NCBI GenBank assembly: GCA_028994555.1
Contig: JARDVN010000001.1
Location: 2,418,001 to 2,482,000 of the forward strand
DNA length: 64,000 nucleotides
DNA from: Citrobacter amalonaticus
GTDB taxonomy: Bacteria > Pseudomonadota > Gammaproteobacteria > Enterobacterales > Enterobacteriaceae
Direction: 5' to 3'
Part shown: one piece after another, positions 29,670-40,679 of the stretch
Layout of the letters: each line of letters begins with the position of its first letter
Position numbering within the stretch: the first letter of the stretch is position 1
Notes under the pieces: model-generated
The model's database searches: none
Told to the model about the DNA's origin: nothing
The model's input: the letters and a program-made list of their open reading frames with translations, nothing else
Position numbers and translations under genes: made by a program

Positions 29670-30371
29670 GTGCCGGAAATAAATGAATACGGTCAGACGG
29701 TGGGCGACGCGCTACCGGACTGGCATGGCGCGTCCGTTCTGCAACGGAGCGTGCTGGAAGGCCGCTACTGTCGTCTTGAGCCGCTCGATCCTGAACGTCA
29801 TGCCGCCGATCTGTTCGATGCCTATGCGCAAGCGAACGACGAGCGGGACTGGACGTGGCTGGCGAGCCGCCGACCCGATAGCGTTGCGGCGACGCTCCAC
29901 TGGCTCAGTGGAAAAGCGAACGATGACGCGCTGGTGCCATTTGCCGTCGTGGATAGTCATGCGGAACGCGCGGTAGGTCTGGTCTGTTATATGGCTATCG
30001 AACAGGCGCATGGCTGCGTTGAAATTGGCCATGTCACCTGGTCGCCGCGGATGAAAAATACGGTTCTCGGCACTGAAGCTGTCTGGTTGCTGTTGCGCTA
30101 CGCCTTCGCCCAGGGATATCGCCGTGTGGAGTGGAAATGCGACTCGCTGAATCTGGCGTCGCGCCGCGCGGCAGAGCGCCTGGGATTTGTCTTTGAAGGC
30201 CGCTTTCGCCAGAAAATCGTCCGTAAAGGCCGCAACCGGGACAGCGACTGGCTATCGATGATTGATGGCGAGTGGCCTGAATGTGACCGCGCGTTGCAGC
30301 GCTGGTTAGCGGCGGAGAATTTTGACGCGCAGGGCCAGCAGATCAAAACGCTGGCCCAGTGTCGACAGTAA
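29670..30371 (+). CDS. GNAT-family N-acetyltransferase (RimJ/RimL type)
   Basis: A 233-residue cytoplasmic acetyltransferase. The GNAT core runs from about residue 30 (GRYCRLEPLDPERHAADLFD) through EIGHVTWSPRMKNTVLGTEA (acetyl-CoA loop) to LNLASRRAAERLGFVFEGRF, the last motif of RimJ/RimL proteins. Its acceptor is unknown. The start is GTG with AAGGAG seven bases upstream. It is divergent from ybdK and convergent with betA, from which it is 5 bp apart. Confidence 0.85.
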   Translation: MPEINEYGQTVGDALPDWHGASVLQRSVLEGRYCRLEPLDPERHAADLFDAYAQANDERDWTWLASRRPDSVAATLHWLSGKANDDALVPFAVVDSHAERAVGLVCYMAIEQAHGCVEIGHVTWSPRMKNTVLGTEAVWLLLRYAFAQGYRRVEWKCDSLNLASRRAAERLGFVFEGRFRQKIVRKGRNRDSDWLSMIDGEWPECDRALQRWLAAENFDAQGQQIKTLAQCRQ

Positions 30372-30376
30372 CAGAC

Positions 30377-32053
30377 TTAACGTCGCGCCGGTTTGCGTAC
30401 CGGCGCATCGCCTGCCACGTAATAACGCGCTGTGCTTTTCGCCAGCGGAGCGCGACCGCGAATGGCATCGGCAATTTTCTCGCCAATCATAATGGTCGTT
30501 GCATTCAGATTGCCGGTGATAATTTGCGGCATGATCGACGCATCCACTACGCGCAGATTCTCAACGCCATGCACTTTCCCTTCACCGTCGACCACCGCCA
30601 TCTCGTCAAAGCCCATTTTACAGGTGCCGCAGGGGTGAAACGCCGTCTCCGCATGCTCACGCACAAACGCGTCCAGTTGTTCGTCAGTTTGACATGCGAT
30701 GCCGGGGCTGATCTCGCGCCCGCGGAATTTATCCAGCGCCGGTTGGTTGATGATTTCCCGCGTGATACGAATCGCATCGCGGAACTCCTGCCAGTCTTGT
30801 TCTGTTGACATATAGTTAAACCGAATCGCCGGATGTTCGCGTGGGTCGCGGGATTTCAAATGTACATGACCGCGACTCGGCGAGCGCATTGACCCGACGT
30901 GGCACTGGAAACCATGTTCTTTCACTGCGTTAGAACCGTTGTAATTGATCGCCACCGGCAGGAAATGGTACTGAATGTTCGGCCAGGCAAAGGCTTCGCG
31001 GCTGCGGATGAAACCGCCCGCTTCAAAGTGATTGCTCGCCCCGATGCCGGTTCCGCCAAACAGCCATTCAGCGCCAATCTTCGGCTGATTCCACCATTGC
31101 AGAGCGGGGTAAAGCGACACAGGCTCTTTGCACTCATATTGCAAATACATTTCGAGATGATCCTGCAGATTTTCCCCAACGCCGGGCAGGTGGTGAACCA
31201 GCGGGATCGCAAAGGCCTTTAATAACGCAGCATCACCCACGCCGGAGCGTTGCAGGATCTGTGGTGAAGCAATCGCCCCTGCGCACAGCAGTACTTCTTT
31301 GTTTGCCCTGGCGCGGGTCGGGATCGTGCTGTCGCCTTCCAGCCACTCCACGCCGACGGCTTTCTTGCCGTCAAAGACAATATGGTCAGTCAGCGCATGG
31401 GTCACAATGGTGAGGTTAGGGCGCTTTCTCGCCTGATCCAGATAGCCTCGCGCGGTGCTGGCGCGGCGTCCATGAGGCGTGACGGTACGATCCATTGGGC
31501 CAAAGCCTTCCTGCTGATAGCCGTTCAGGTCGTCAGTCCGCGGATAGCCTGCCTGAACACCTGCCTCGATCATCGCTTCAAATAACGGATTTACGCCCGG
31601 TTTTGAGGTGGTCACGCTAACCGGACCGTCGCCGCCGTGATAGTCATTGGCGCCGATATCGCGAGCTTCCGCTTTACGGTAATAGGGCAGGCAGTTGAGA
31701 TAACTCCAGTGTTCGAGTCCGGGCTCTTGTGCCCAGTTGTCGAGATCCATCGCGTTGCCACGAACATAGCACATGCCGTTAATCAGCGAAGATCCACCAA
31801 GTCCTTTTCCGCGTCCGCACTCCATCCGGCGGTAGTTCATATGCGGTTCGGGTTCGGTTTCGTAGGCCCAGTTGTAGCGTTTTCCCTGTAACGGAAAGGC
31901 GAGTGCTGCCGGCATCTGGGTACGGAAATCCGCACGGTAATCCGGGCCGCCCGCTTCCAGCAGCAGGACGGTGGTATTGCTGTCTTCTGTCAGTCGTGTA
32001 GCCAGTACGTTACCGGCAGAGCCGGCACCAATAATGATGTAGTCAAAATGCAA
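30377..32053 (-). CDS. betA: Choline dehydrogenase BetA
   Basis: A 558-residue FAD enzyme of the GMC oxidoreductase family, membrane-associated, that oxidises choline to betaine aldehyde and on to glycine betaine. The N-terminal dinucleotide-binding motif is [20 protein letters not shown] signatures include [20 protein letters not shown] (~85) and [15 protein letters not shown] (~260). The active-site histidine region is [11 protein letters not shown] (~475). It lies 13 bp downstream of betB in the betI-betB-betA operon. Confidence 0.95.
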   Translation of the reverse strand: MHFDYIIIGAGSAGNVLATRLTEDSNTTVLLLEAGGPDYRADFRTQMPAALAFPLQGKRYNWAYETEPEPHMNYRRMECGRGKGLGGSSLINGMCYVRGNAMDLDNWAQEPGLEHWSYLNCLPYYRKAEARDIGANDYHGGDGPVSVTTSKPGVNPLFEAMIEAGVQAGYPRTDDLNGYQQEGFGPMDRTVTPHGRRASTARGYLDQARKRPNLTIVTHALTDHIVFDGKKAVGVEWLEGDSTIPTRARANKEVLLCAGAIASPQILQRSGVGDAALLKAFAIPLVHHLPGVGENLQDHLEMYLQYECKEPVSLYPALQWWNQPKIGAEWLFGGTGIGASNHFEAGGFIRSREAFAWPNIQYHFLPVAINYNGSNAVKEHGFQCHVGSMRSPSRGHVHLKSRDPREHPAIRFNYMSTEQDWQEFRDAIRITREIINQPALDKFRGREISPGIACQTDEQLDAFVREHAETAFHPCGTCKMGFDEMAVVDGEGKVHGVENLRVVDASIMPQIITGNLNATTIMIGEKIADAIRGRAPLAKSTARYYVAGDAPVRKPARR

Positions 32054-32066
32054 TGAAACCTCCTGG

Positions 32067-33543
32067 TTAAAAGACGGACTGGAAGGGGGCCATCTCGAGC
32101 TGGATGGACTTCACCTGGGTGTAGCTTTGCAGCGTCATCAGGCCATTTTCGCGGCCGATACCGGAATGTTTGTAGCCGCCAACCGGCATTTCGGCAGGGG
32201 ATTCACCCCAGGTGTTGATCCAGCAGATCCCTGCTTCAAGCTGATGGATGACGCGATGGGCGCGGTTGAGATCCTGAGTGACCACCCCCGCCGCCAGGCC
32301 GTAATCGGTGTCGTTGGCGCGACGAATCACCTCGTCTTCATTCTCGTAAGTCAGAATGGTCATCACCGGTCCGAAGATTTCCTCGCGCACGATGCTCATG
32401 TCGTCGCGGCAATCGGTAAACACCGTTGGTGCCACCCAGGCTCCCTCATCGAATGCTTTTCCTTTCAGCACATCACCGCCGCAGAGCAGCGTCGCGCCTT
32501 CTTTTTTTACCGCTTTCGATATAGCGCAGGACGTTTTCGCGGTGGGGGGAAGCTGACCAGTGGGCCAAAGTTGGTGGCGGGATCAAACAGATCGCCTGCG
32601 CGGATCCGCGCGACGCGAGCAAGAAGGGTCTGTTCGAAAGCACTTTTCATCCGCGCCGGAATGAACACGCGGGTTCCGTTGGTGCAGACCTGTCCGGAAC
32701 TATAGAAATTTGCCATCATCGCGATGTCTGCGGCGAGATTAACGTTAGCATCCTCGAAGACGATCAGCGGCGATTTACCGCCCAGCTCCATCGTTACCTC
32801 TTTTAGCGACGAGGCGGCAGCGTTTGCCATCACTTTTTTTACCGCTGGCGACGCCGCCGGTGAAGGAGACTTTGGCGATGCCCGGATGGTCGGTCAGATA
32901 GTGGCCCGTTTCCGCGCCCTCGCCCGGCAGGACATTAAAGACGCCGTCCGGCAGACCCGCTTCGCTGTAGATTTCCGCCAGCTTCAGAGCGGTCAGTGGG
33001 GTGACTTCGCTGGGTTTGAAGATCATCGCATTGCCTGCTGCCAGCGCAGGTGCGGATTTCCACAGCGCGATTTGAATCGGGTAGTTCCACGCGCCAATCC
33101 CGGCGACGACGCCCAGCGGCTCGCGGCGGGTGTAGACGAACGCGGTCTCGCGTAGCGGGATTTGGCTCCCTTCAAGCGCGGGAATCAGCCCGGCGTAGTA
33201 TTCCAGTACGTCTGCGCCGGTGACGATATCGACACTGGCGGTTTCGCTGAACGGTTTGCCGGTATCCAGCGTTTCCAGTCTCGCCAGTTCATCATTGCGT
33301 TCGCGCAGGATGTCCACTGCACGGCGCAGAATGCGCGAGCGCTCCATGGCGCTCATCGCCGCCCAGATTTTTTGTCCGCGCTGAGCACTTTTTTACTGCG
33401 CGATCGACATCTTCACGTCCGGCGGCCTGGACGGTTGCCAGGGCTTCACCCGTGGCCGGGTTGATCGTCTCGAAGGTACGACCGCTGGTGGCGTTGGTAT
33501 AGCCACCATCAATATAAAGCTGTTGTTCTGCCATTCGGGACAT
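32067..33543 (-). CDS. betB: Betaine aldehyde dehydrogenase BetB (four homopolymer frameshifts)
   Basis: An NAD(P)-dependent aldehyde dehydrogenase of ~490 residues making glycine betaine. It starts [15 protein letters not shown]. Family motifs are [15 protein letters not shown], the catalytic Glu motif [12 protein letters not shown] and the catalytic Cys in [11 protein letters not shown]. The end [15 protein letters not shown] matches E. coli. Single extra bases in runs at 33389-33394, 32834-32840, 32544-32549 and 32502-32508 break the frame. Removing them restores an uninterrupted BetB. Because every break lies in a run of 6-7 identical bases, I read this as sequencing error. Confidence 0.92.
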
Positions 33544-33560
33544 GCATTCTCCTCGGTGAG

Positions 33561-34151
33561 TCAGTGGCTTTTGGGTAAGTGCTGTCTGATGAAATGGGTG
33601 GTCAACGCCTGCGCAAGACTGAGATTAAACGGCTTACCGCTTAGCGCGGCGCGTAGCCACAGCCCGTCGATCAGCGCCGCAAGTCCATAGCCTGCCTGTT
33701 GCGCCTGTTCACGAGGCAGTTCACGCGTAAATTCGTACACGATATTCGATAACAGACGTTTGCTGGCGACCTGTTGCAGGCGATACAGCATCGGCTGATG
33801 CATGCTGCTGGCCCAGAACGCCAGCCAGGCTTTCATGGCGGCATGGCTTATCTGCGTTTCGTCAAAGTTTCCCGCCACGATGGCCCGCAGGCGCAGTTCG
33901 GCGCGTGCTCCCTGTAACGCATGGAGTCGATGCAAAACGGCGTGACGAAGCTGGCTGGTGATGTCGCGCATCGTTGCCTCAAGCAATCCATTTTTATCCT
34001 TAAAGTAATGGCTAATGATCCCGGTTGAGACCCCGGCACGGCGGGCGATTTGCGCAATCGTCGCATCATGCATCCCGACTTCATTAATCGCTTCCAGCGT
34101 GGCGTCAATCAGTTGCCTGCGCCGAAGGGTTTGCATCCCCAGTTTGGGCAT
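33561..34151 (-). CDS. betI: Choline-responsive repressor BetI
   Basis: A 196-residue TetR-family repressor. The helix-turn-helix lies at residues ~12-50 ([38 protein letters not shown]). It represses betIBA and betT; choline relieves repression. It is the first gene of the operon, 17 bp ahead of betB and divergent from betT, as in E. coli. Confidence 0.95.
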   Translation of the reverse strand: MPKLGMQTLRRRQLIDATLEAINEVGMHDATIAQIARRAGVSTGIISHYFKDKNGLLEATMRDITSQLRHAVLHRLHALQGARAELRLRAIVAGNFDETQISHAAMKAWLAFWASSMHQPMLYRLQQVASKRLLSNIVYEFTRELPREQAQQAGYGLAALIDGLWLRAALSGKPFNLSLAQALTTHFIRQHLPKSH

Positions 34152-34199
34152 GTTACGGCTCCATTCATCAGTAATGTTTATGTATTTAACCTTTTATTG

Positions 34200-34213
34200 A
34201 TTGAACGTTCAAT
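34200..34213. promoter_or_regulatory. Candidate BetI operator
   Basis: ATTGAACGTTCAAT is a perfect 14-bp palindrome in the middle of the 126-bp betI-betT divergent region. It closely resembles the E. coli BetI site with its TTGAACG core. One site here could control both promoters. Confidence 0.7.
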
Positions 34214-34277
34214 ATAAATGTGTCTTAATTGTTGCGGATTTGATTTCAAATAGTTACAGGAAAAGTGAGGATAATTG

Positions 34278-36311
34278 ATGTCAGACCTTCCGCAGAGCAG
34301 AGAAAAGGACAAAATCAATCCGGTGGTGTTTTACACCTCCGCCGGGCTGATTTTGTTGTTTTCCCTGACGACCATTTTCTTTAGTGATTTCTCCGCCGTC
34401 TGGATTGGCCGGACCCTAAACTGGGTCTCAAAAACCTTTGGCTGGTACTACCTGCTGGCCGCCACGCTGTATATCGTCTTTGTGATTTTTATCGCCTGCT
34501 CACGCTTTGGTTCGGTGAAACTCGGTCCGGAACAATCGAAGCCGGAATTCAGCCTGCTGAGCTGGGCAGCGATGCTGTTTGCCGCCGGCATTGGGATCGA
34601 CCTGATGTTTTTCTCGGTGGCGGAACCCGTCACGCAGTATATGCAGCCACCGGAAGGGGCAGGGCAGACCATTGAGGCAGCGCGTCAGTCGATGGTCTGG
34701 ACATTGTTCCACTACGGGCTGACCGGCTGGTCGATGTATGCCCTGATGGGCATGGCGCTGGGTTATTTCAGCTACCGCTATAACCTGCCGCTGACCATTC
34801 GTTCTGCGCTCTATCCGATCTTTGGTAAACGCATCAACGGACCGATAGGGCATAGCGTTGATATTGCAGCGGTCATCGGCACCATTTTCGGGATCGCCAC
34901 CACTCTGGGCATTGGTGTGGTGCAGCTTAACTACGGTCTGAGCGTGTTGTTTGATATTCCTGACTCGATGGCGGCAAAAGCGGCGCTGATTGTCCTGTCG
35001 GTGGTGATCGCCACCATCTCCGTTACCTCCGGGGTGGATAAGGGCATTCGCGTACTTTCAGAGCTGAACGTTCTGTTGGCGCTGGGGCTGATCCTGTTTG
35101 TGCTGTTTATGGGTGACACCTCGTTCCTGCTTAACGCGCTGGTGCTCAATGTGGGCGACTATGTGAATCGCTTTATGGGGATGACGCTCAACAGCTTTGC
35201 CTTTGACCGCCCGGTTGAATGGATGAACAACTGGACGCTCTTTTTCTGGGCGTGGTGGGTGGCCTGGTCGCCGTTTGTCGGCCTGTTCCTCGCGAGAATC
35301 TCACGTGGGCGCACCATTCGCCAGTTTGTTTTCGGCACGCTGATTATTCCGTTTACCTTTACCCTGTTGTGGCTGTCGGTGTTCGGCAACAGTGCGTTGT
35401 ATGAAATTATCCACGGCGATGCGGGTTTTGCCCAGGAAGCGATGGCGCATCCGGAGCGCGGATTCTATAGCCTGCTGGCACAATATCCCGCATTCACCTT
35501 TAGCGCTTCCGTCGCCACCATCACCGGTCTGCTGTTTTATGTGACGTCAGCCGATTCCGGCGCGCTGGTGCTGGGCAACTTCACCTCGAAGCTGAAGGAT
35601 ATCAACAGCGATGCGCCAAACTGGATCCGTATCTTCTGGTCGGTGGCCATCGGGCTGCTGACGCTGGGAATGCTGATGACCAACGGGATTTCAGCCCTGC
35701 AGAACACGACGGTGATCATGGGCCTGCCGTTCAGCTTTGTGATTTTCTTTGTGATGGCCGGGTTATATAAATCGCTCAAGGTAGAAGATTACCGCCGCGA
35801 GAGCGCCAGCCGCCATACCGCGCCGCGCCCCATGGGAACACAGGATCGGCTGAGCTGGAAAAAACGCCTCTCGCGACTGATGAATTACCCCGGTACGCGC
35901 TATACCCGCGAGATGATGAAAACGGTCTGTTATCCGGCGATGGAAGAGGTCGCGCAGGAGCTACGGTTGCGTGGCGCGAGGGTTGAACTGCAAAGTATGC
36001 CGCCAGAAGAAGGGGATAATCTCGGTCACCTCGACCTGCTGGTGCATATGGGCGATGAACGTAACTTTATCTACCAGATCTGGCCGCAGCAGTATGCCGT
36101 GCCTGGTTTCACCTACCGTGCGCGCAGCGGGAAATCGACCTATTACCGGCTGGAGACCTTCCTGCTGGAAGGCAGTCAGGGCAATGATCTGATGGACTAC
36201 AGTAAAGAGCAGGTGATTACCGATATCCTCGACCAGTACGAACGTCATCTGAACTTCATTCATCTGGATCGTGAAGCGCCAGGAAATGGCGTGTTGTTCC
36301 CGGGCATGTAG
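34278..36311 (+). CDS. betT: High-affinity choline transporter BetT
   Basis: A BCCT-family secondary transporter of 677 residues driven by proton motive force. It has 12 transmembrane segments; the family's Trp-rich signature is seen in the segment WTLFFWAWWVAWSPFVGLFLARISRG (about residues 318-343). A long cytoplasmic C-terminal domain (~500-677) is involved in osmotic sensing. It imports choline for BetA/BetB. I chose ATG 34278 with GTGAGGA upstream; a TTG at 34275 is an in-frame alternative. Confidence 0.95.
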   Translation: MSDLPQSREKDKINPVVFYTSAGLILLFSLTTIFFSDFSAVWIGRTLNWVSKTFGWYYLLAATLYIVFVIFIACSRFGSVKLGPEQSKPEFSLLSWAAMLFAAGIGIDLMFFSVAEPVTQYMQPPEGAGQTIEAARQSMVWTLFHYGLTGWSMYALMGMALGYFSYRYNLPLTIRSALYPIFGKRINGPIGHSVDIAAVIGTIFGIATTLGIGVVQLNYGLSVLFDIPDSMAAKAALIVLSVVIATISVTSGVDKGIRVLSELNVLLALGLILFVLFMGDTSFLLNALVLNVGDYVNRFMGMTLNSFAFDRPVEWMNNWTLFFWAWWVAWSPFVGLFLARISRGRTIRQFVFGTLIIPFTFTLLWLSVFGNSALYEIIHGDAGFAQEAMAHPERGFYSLLAQYPAFTFSASVATITGLLFYVTSADSGALVLGNFTSKLKDINSDAPNWIRIFWSVAIGLLTLGMLMTNGISALQNTTVIMGLPFSFVIFFVMAGLYKSLKVEDYRRESASRHTAPRPMGTQDRLSWKKRLSRLMNYPGTRYTREMMKTVCYPAMEEVAQELRLRGARVELQSMPPEEGDNLGHLDLLVHMGDERNFIYQIWPQQYAVPGFTYRARSGKSTYYRLETFLLEGSQGNDLMDYSKEQVITDILDQYERHLNFIHLDREAPGNGVLFPGM

Positions 36312-36379
36312 GACTTTCTAAACGTTTTCCGAAAATGCGTTTGATCTGTATAAATATACAGTGATGAATAAAAAAGAAA

Positions 36380-36470
36380 GCCCCAGGGTGACAGTACTAT
36401 CAACCTTGAGGCTACTACTCCAAACCTGAACAATTCGGATTGCAGTCTCTTCTTCGCATGGAGGCAATAC
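36380..36470 (+). promoter_or_regulatory. hok-type leader / antisense RNA region (relic)
   Basis: The segment with AAGCCCC.. and ..CTTGAGGCTACTACTCC just ahead of the hok-like ATG has the form of hok/sok leaders, in which an antisense RNA binds the region upstream of hok. A shortened ribosome site GGAGGC precedes ATG 36471. Identification is by position and form only. Confidence 0.4.
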
Positions 36471-36614
36471 ATGCTGACGAAATATGCCTTAATGGCAGTC
36501 ATCGCACTTTGCATTACGGTGCAGGGATTCACGCTCCTGGTGAGGGACTCACTCTGTGATTCAGCGTCAGGGAGCGTGGCATTGAGTTTAAGGCAGCTTT
36601 CGCTTACGAATCGA
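36471..36614 (+). pseudogene. hokE: HokE-like type I toxin, degraded
   Basis: The start reads [24 protein letters not shown], a membrane-spanning toxin segment matching E. coli HokE. After the conserved SLCD the frame shifts by the loss of one T, and the other frame then continues [20 protein letters not shown], the usual Hok C-terminus. The normal stop after KK is replaced by TCG. Two separate lesions, one outside any long run, suggest real decay. The E. coli hokE gene sits in the same ybdK-entD interval, so this is probably an ancestral locus. Confidence 0.75.
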
Positions 36615-36694
36615 AGAAGTCGCCGTTATGCGGGGAGTTATCCCCGCGTATCCGCTTGCCTGGTCTGGATGAGACGGCACCCGCTTAATCACCT

Positions 36695-36731
36695 CGCCCG
36701 CAGTCAGTCATGGCTGCGGGCGAATTTTTTA
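36695..36731 (+). terminator. Terminator between hokE relic and kinase gene
   Basis: CGCCCGCAG and CTGCGGGCG form a 9-bp stem followed by AATTTTTTAA on the plus strand. The T-run overlaps the stop of the minus-strand kinase gene at 36729-36731. Confidence 0.75.
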
Positions 36732-38243
36732 ATTCTCCTGCGTTTGCCAGCGGGTACGTTCAACGGCGTGCTGCCATTCATGCCAGCGTTTTTGTAACCG
36801 CCCATGGCGTTCGGCGTTGGGCTGGAAGGTAACATGTTCGGGCAGATAACGTCGGAGCTGATCAGTATTAACGTTGAGCAGGGCTTTGCGTGCCAGTAAT
36901 GCCGCGCCGATCGCCGAAAGTTCAGGCACGTCGCTGCGCATCACCGGGCAGCCCAGCAGATCGGCCTGATATTGCATCAGCCAGTCGTTTTTGGTCGGGC
37001 CGCCATCCACCATCAGCGCCGTCAACTGAAAGTCACTGTGCTGGCGCATCGCCAGCATCACATCGGCAATTTGATAAGTGATCGACTCCAGCGCCGCACG
37101 AACCAGATGAGCACGCTTCACGCCGCGGCTTAATCCGTGAATGAGTCCGCGGGCATTCTCATCCCACCAGGGTGCGCCCAACCCGGTCAGGGCTGGAACA
37201 AAATAGACGCCCAGCGTGGAATCGACCGTGGCGGGTAGCGTATTGAGTTCATGAGCCAGTTGCGCTTCAGGAAGCTCGCTTAACCCGGTGCTGTCCACCA
37301 TCCAGGCCACGGCGTCACCGGTATGGGGAATATTGCCTTCCAGGCCATATACCCGTTTGTCGCCATCGTGCCAGGCGACCGTCGTGGCCAGCGCGCTGAC
37401 GTCGCACTGTGCTGACAGCACGGGCGCCATCACCGAGGAACCTGTTCCGTAGGTGGCTTTGACGCATCCCTGCGCGCCCAGTCCGTGAGCAAACAGCGCC
37501 GCATGCGAGTCGCCAATCATCGCCAGAATCGGAATGCCGTCGGGGATCTCGCTCAGTCCCTGGGTTACGCCGAAATGGGCACTGGAAGGTGAAATCTCCG
37601 CAAGCGCCTGTCGTGGGATACCAAACAGCGCCAGCATGTCGTCGTCCCACTCGCCGCGGGTCAGATTAAGTAATTGCGTACGTGATGCATTGGATTGGTC
37701 GCAGCGAAATGCGTTGCCACCGGTCAGATTCCACAGCAGCCAGCTGTCAATCGTTCCCAGGCAAATTTCACCTTGCTGTGCGAGTTGAAAGCCATTGGGA
37801 ACGCTCTGTAGCAGCCAGCGCATTTTAGAGGCGGAAAACAGCGGGGCGACGGGGAGCCCGGTCACGGCTTTAATTTGCGCCTCCCGGCCGTGTTCACGTA
37901 ATGTTCGGCAAAAATCAGCGGTACGCGAACATTGCCAGGTTATCGCCGGGCCGAGGGGCCGCCCACTGGCCCGATACCAGCCGATGGTCGTTTCGCGCTG
38001 GTTGCTGATGGCCAGCGCCGCTACGCGATTCGCCCCGACGGCCTTTATCGCCTGCGCCACCACCGCCAGCGATGCGGCAATCAGTGCCTCGCCGGATTGT
38101 TCAACCCAACCCTCTCGCGGCGTTTGAATCGTCAACGCCCGGGAAAACTTCGCCACCACGTTGCCATTGCCATCCAGCGCGACCGCCTTTGCGTTCGTGG
38201 TTCCTTCATCGAGCGCAATAATAATGTCTTGTTCTGCTGACAT
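36729..38243 (-). CDS. FGGY-family carbohydrate kinase
   Basis: A 504-residue sugar kinase with the two-domain actin-like fold of glycerol kinase and xylulokinase. Motifs are [18 protein letters not shown] (phosphate 1), [16 protein letters not shown], and [21 protein letters not shown], which matches the FGGY signature 2, followed by [14 protein letters not shown]. It phosphorylates a polyol or ketose with ATP. As the last gene of the transketolase-isomerase-kinase operon it probably acts on the ketose made by the isomerase. An apulose kinase role is my inference. It lies 32 bp after the isomerase stop. Confidence 0.85.
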   Translation of the reverse strand: MSAEQDIIIALDEGTTNAKAVALDGNGNVVAKFSRALTIQTPREGWVEQSGEALIAASLAVVAQAIKAVGANRVAALAISNQRETTIGWYRASGRPLGPAITWQCSRTADFCRTLREHGREAQIKAVTGLPVAPLFSASKMRWLLQSVPNGFQLAQQGEICLGTIDSWLLWNLTGGNAFRCDQSNASRTQLLNLTRGEWDDDMLALFGIPRQALAEISPSSAHFGVTQGLSEIPDGIPILAMIGDSHAALFAHGLGAQGCVKATYGTGSSVMAPVLSAQCDVSALATTVAWHDGDKRVYGLEGNIPHTGDAVAWMVDSTGLSELPEAQLAHELNTLPATVDSTLGVYFVPALTGLGAPWWDENARGLIHGLSRGVKRAHLVRAALESITYQIADVMLAMRQHSDFQLTALMVDGGPTKNDWLMQYQADLLGCPVMRSDVPELSAIGAALLARKALLNVNTDQLRRYLPEHVTFQPNAERHGRLQKRWHEWQHAVERTRWQTQEN

Positions 38244-38275
38244 AGTCTTCTCCAGCCTTATATTGTCCCGATGGC

Positions 38276-39695
38276 TTAGCGATGGAAAAACGTATCCACG
38301 CCGAGGTAACGGGTGAAGGCTTCATGCAGAATTTCGGCGCTGGCTGAATGGTTCATGGCAACATGGTGCTCAAAGCCATTACGACAGATCCACGCCAGCA
38401 GGTTTTCCAGGTGAGGCACCTGAATCACCGCCCGGCAACCGACAGTATCGAGCGCATCGTCCACCGACTGTCCTTCGCCGACGTAGGCCTTGATTTCCCC
38501 GGTCAAATCGTCAGTGCTCATGCGGAAGTAGGTTAACGTACCGGGCTTCATCCTGCCGTGTACGGCGCCGCAAGTATTCTCTTTGCCAACGGTGGTGCCG
38601 ATGATGTCTGCGGTCCCCATTTTGGGGTTTTCCAGACTGGCTGAGGCGAAGTTCCCACAGTGGAACAGGACGCACTTATCGCGATCGTCGCCGAAGTTAT
38701 TGTTCCAGTCGGCGATTGAGGCCGGACTGAGATTACTGCTGGCGAGCGCATACATTGAGAGCGCGCCCATCACGTCCACTTCACAGGCGCTGGGCATCAG
38801 TTGCCCGGACATGACGCTCATGATCGAGCAGACGTTGATGCCGAGATTCTCCTGTAACGAGGTCCAGCACTGGATGGCGGTGGTATCAATATCATTGGCG
38901 ATCACCCAGTCGCTTATCACCACAAACAGTTTTGCCATGGTGACGAGTTTATCTGCGGGGGATCGCACTGGCGTCGGCGTTATCGATCAGCAGACGGCGT
39001 TTTTCATCCACGCGGATATCGTCATCGCGCAGCTGTTTGATACGGGTAAATACTTCGGACAAATCCAGCGTTTCAACGGCAATACCCAGTCTTTCCAGCA
39101 GTTTTTCGCTATAGCGAACGGTGTTGAACCCGGCAGGCCGCGCGCCAATGGCCCCTACACGCACGCCGCGCATACTGCTGACAACGCGGCAAATTTGCTC
39201 AAAGCGTTTGAGATCTTTTTCAAATACCTCCCCTGCTAAATCACACACATGCTGGGTGGTCAGGGTGAACGGAATCCCGTATTGACGCAGGTTATTACAT
39301 AGCGAGATTTTACCGCAGAAGCTGTCGCGGCGGGTCGCCAGTCCCATTTTATCAAGATTATCTTCCTGAGCCTGAACCAGTACGGGGACATTCAGACCGG
39401 AGAGGCGCAGCGTCTCGGCCACCGCTTTTTCATCGCCAAAGTTGGGCAGCAGGACCACGACACCGTGGATCTCATCGCGATGCGCACGAAACAGTTCTGC
39501 GCAAATTTTGGCATCCTGGCGGGTTTCCACACCGCCGAGCTCGGTTTGGGTGTCGTCGAGCATGATGGTTTTGATGCCGAGGCGGTTAAATAAAGCAGTT
39601 GCCTGTTCGCGGGCTTCTGCGACCAGATAACTCGGGAAGAAACCCCGGTTACCAATGATCACCGCCATGGTCAGCTGTTGAGGGATTCGGGACAT
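38276..39695 (-). CDS. Sugar isomerase of the L-fucose/L-arabinose isomerase superfamily (one frameshift)
   Basis: A protein of about 472 residues once one base is removed from the C5 run at 38957-38961, joining NADASAIPADK to LVTMAKLF. The N-terminal half has the FucI/AraA-type layout (MAVIIGNRGFFPSYLVAEA, VVLLPNFGDEKAVAETLRL, VCDLAGEVFEKDLKRFEQICR). The C-terminal half includes CEVDVMGALSMYAL and DKCVLFHCGNFA, with acidic residues typical of the metal site. It should convert an aldose to a ketose in the cytoplasm. The substrate is unknown; D-apiose is suggested by the split transketolase beside it. A 36-bp gap separates it from the transketolase. Confidence 0.78.
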
Positions 39696-39731
39696 AGCTT
39701 TCTCCAGTAAGGGTTCAGAGTTGTTATTGTT

Positions 39732-40679
39732 TTATCTTGCTGTCTTCAGTAAGGCCGTCGCATTCTTCACGATACCCGCGACGTCTATTTCATGGCGCGC
39801 ACGGGTTGCCGCTCTGTCCGCCGCGATAGCGTACTGACCATCGGCGATGCCCAGACGACGCAGGGGAATCGCGCTGGCGGCTTCTGCCAGTATTTCCGCA
39901 ACCAGGCTTCCCACACCGCCGTTGATGTTATGTTCTTCCACACTCACCACCGCACGGCACGGCGTCAGCGCCGCCAGCAGTTGTGCGGTATTGCAGGGAC
40001 GAATAGACGGTACACTGATTACGCTGGCTTCAATACCGGCTTGTGCCAGCTGTGCGGCAGCGTCGACAATTTCATGCACCGTCGACCCCATTGCGACCAG
40101 GGCGACGTCTTTTCCCTCGCGCAGAACGTCGATGTGTCCCGGCACGAAGCGGTAAGCATCATCGTGTAATTCCGGCAGGGCTTTACCGTCCAGACGGATA
40201 TAAACCGGGCCGACATGCGACAGGGCGTAATCGATGATCTGTCGGCACTCCACCGGGCAGGACGGGGCATAAATTTCAATGTTGCCAAAGCCGCGCAGTA
40301 CCGCAATATCATCAATACTGTGGTGAGTACTGGCGAGTGGGCCATAGCTGGCGCCAGCGTTCAGACCAAAGAGCTTGACGTTGGTGTTGTTGTAGCAGAT
40401 GTCGACTTTAATCTGCTCATTCGCGCGTGAGATTAAAAAGGGCGCAGCGTTACAGGTGGCGGCGATTTTACCGCCAAGCGCCAGACCGGCGGCGGTGCCC
40501 ACCAGCGTTTGTTCGGCAATGCCGACGTTGACCAGTCGGCCAGGAAACTTCTGCATAAATGGCGCAATTTTGGCGGTGGAGGTGGAATCCGCAACAACCG
40601 GCACCAGATCCATTCCGCTTTCGACCGCGTCGATAAAGGCATTCACCATCACTGTGGCGAGATGTTCACTTTTACTCAT
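39732..40679 (-). CDS. Transketolase-like, C-terminal subunit
   Basis: A 315-residue protein equal to the pyrimidine-binding and C-terminal domains of transketolase. Residues ~1-170 include VNVGIAEQTLVGTAAGLALGG, whose Glu is the conserved thiamine-diphosphate-activating residue. Residues ~180-315 form the C-terminal domain (VALVAMGSTVHEIVDAAAQL, VVSVEEHNINGGVGSLVAEIL). Its start overlaps the end of the N-terminal subunit gene by 8 bp (ATGAGTAA), so the two are translationally coupled and form one enzyme. Split transketolases of this kind include the apulose-4-phosphate transketolase subunits. Confidence 0.88.
   Translation of the reverse strand: MSKSEHLATVMVNAFIDAVESGMDLVPVVADSTSTAKIAPFMQKFPGRLVNVGIAEQTLVGTAAGLALGGKIAATCNAAPFLISRANEQIKVDICYNNTNVKLFGLNAGASYGPLASTHHSIDDIAVLRGFGNIEIYAPSCPVECRQIIDYALSHVGPVYIRLDGKALPELHDDAYRFVPGHIDVLREGKDVALVAMGSTVHEIVDAAAQLAQAGIEASVISVPSIRPCNTAQLLAALTPCRAVVSVEEHNINGGVGSLVAEILAEAASAIPLRRLGIADGQYAIAADRAATRARHEIDVAGIVKNATALLKTAR

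Noticed and set aside
36471..36797. 108-codon frame starting at the hok ATG
   Set aside because: Only the first ~28 codons are Hok-like; the rest is frameshifted and runs through a terminator into the kinase gene on the other strand.
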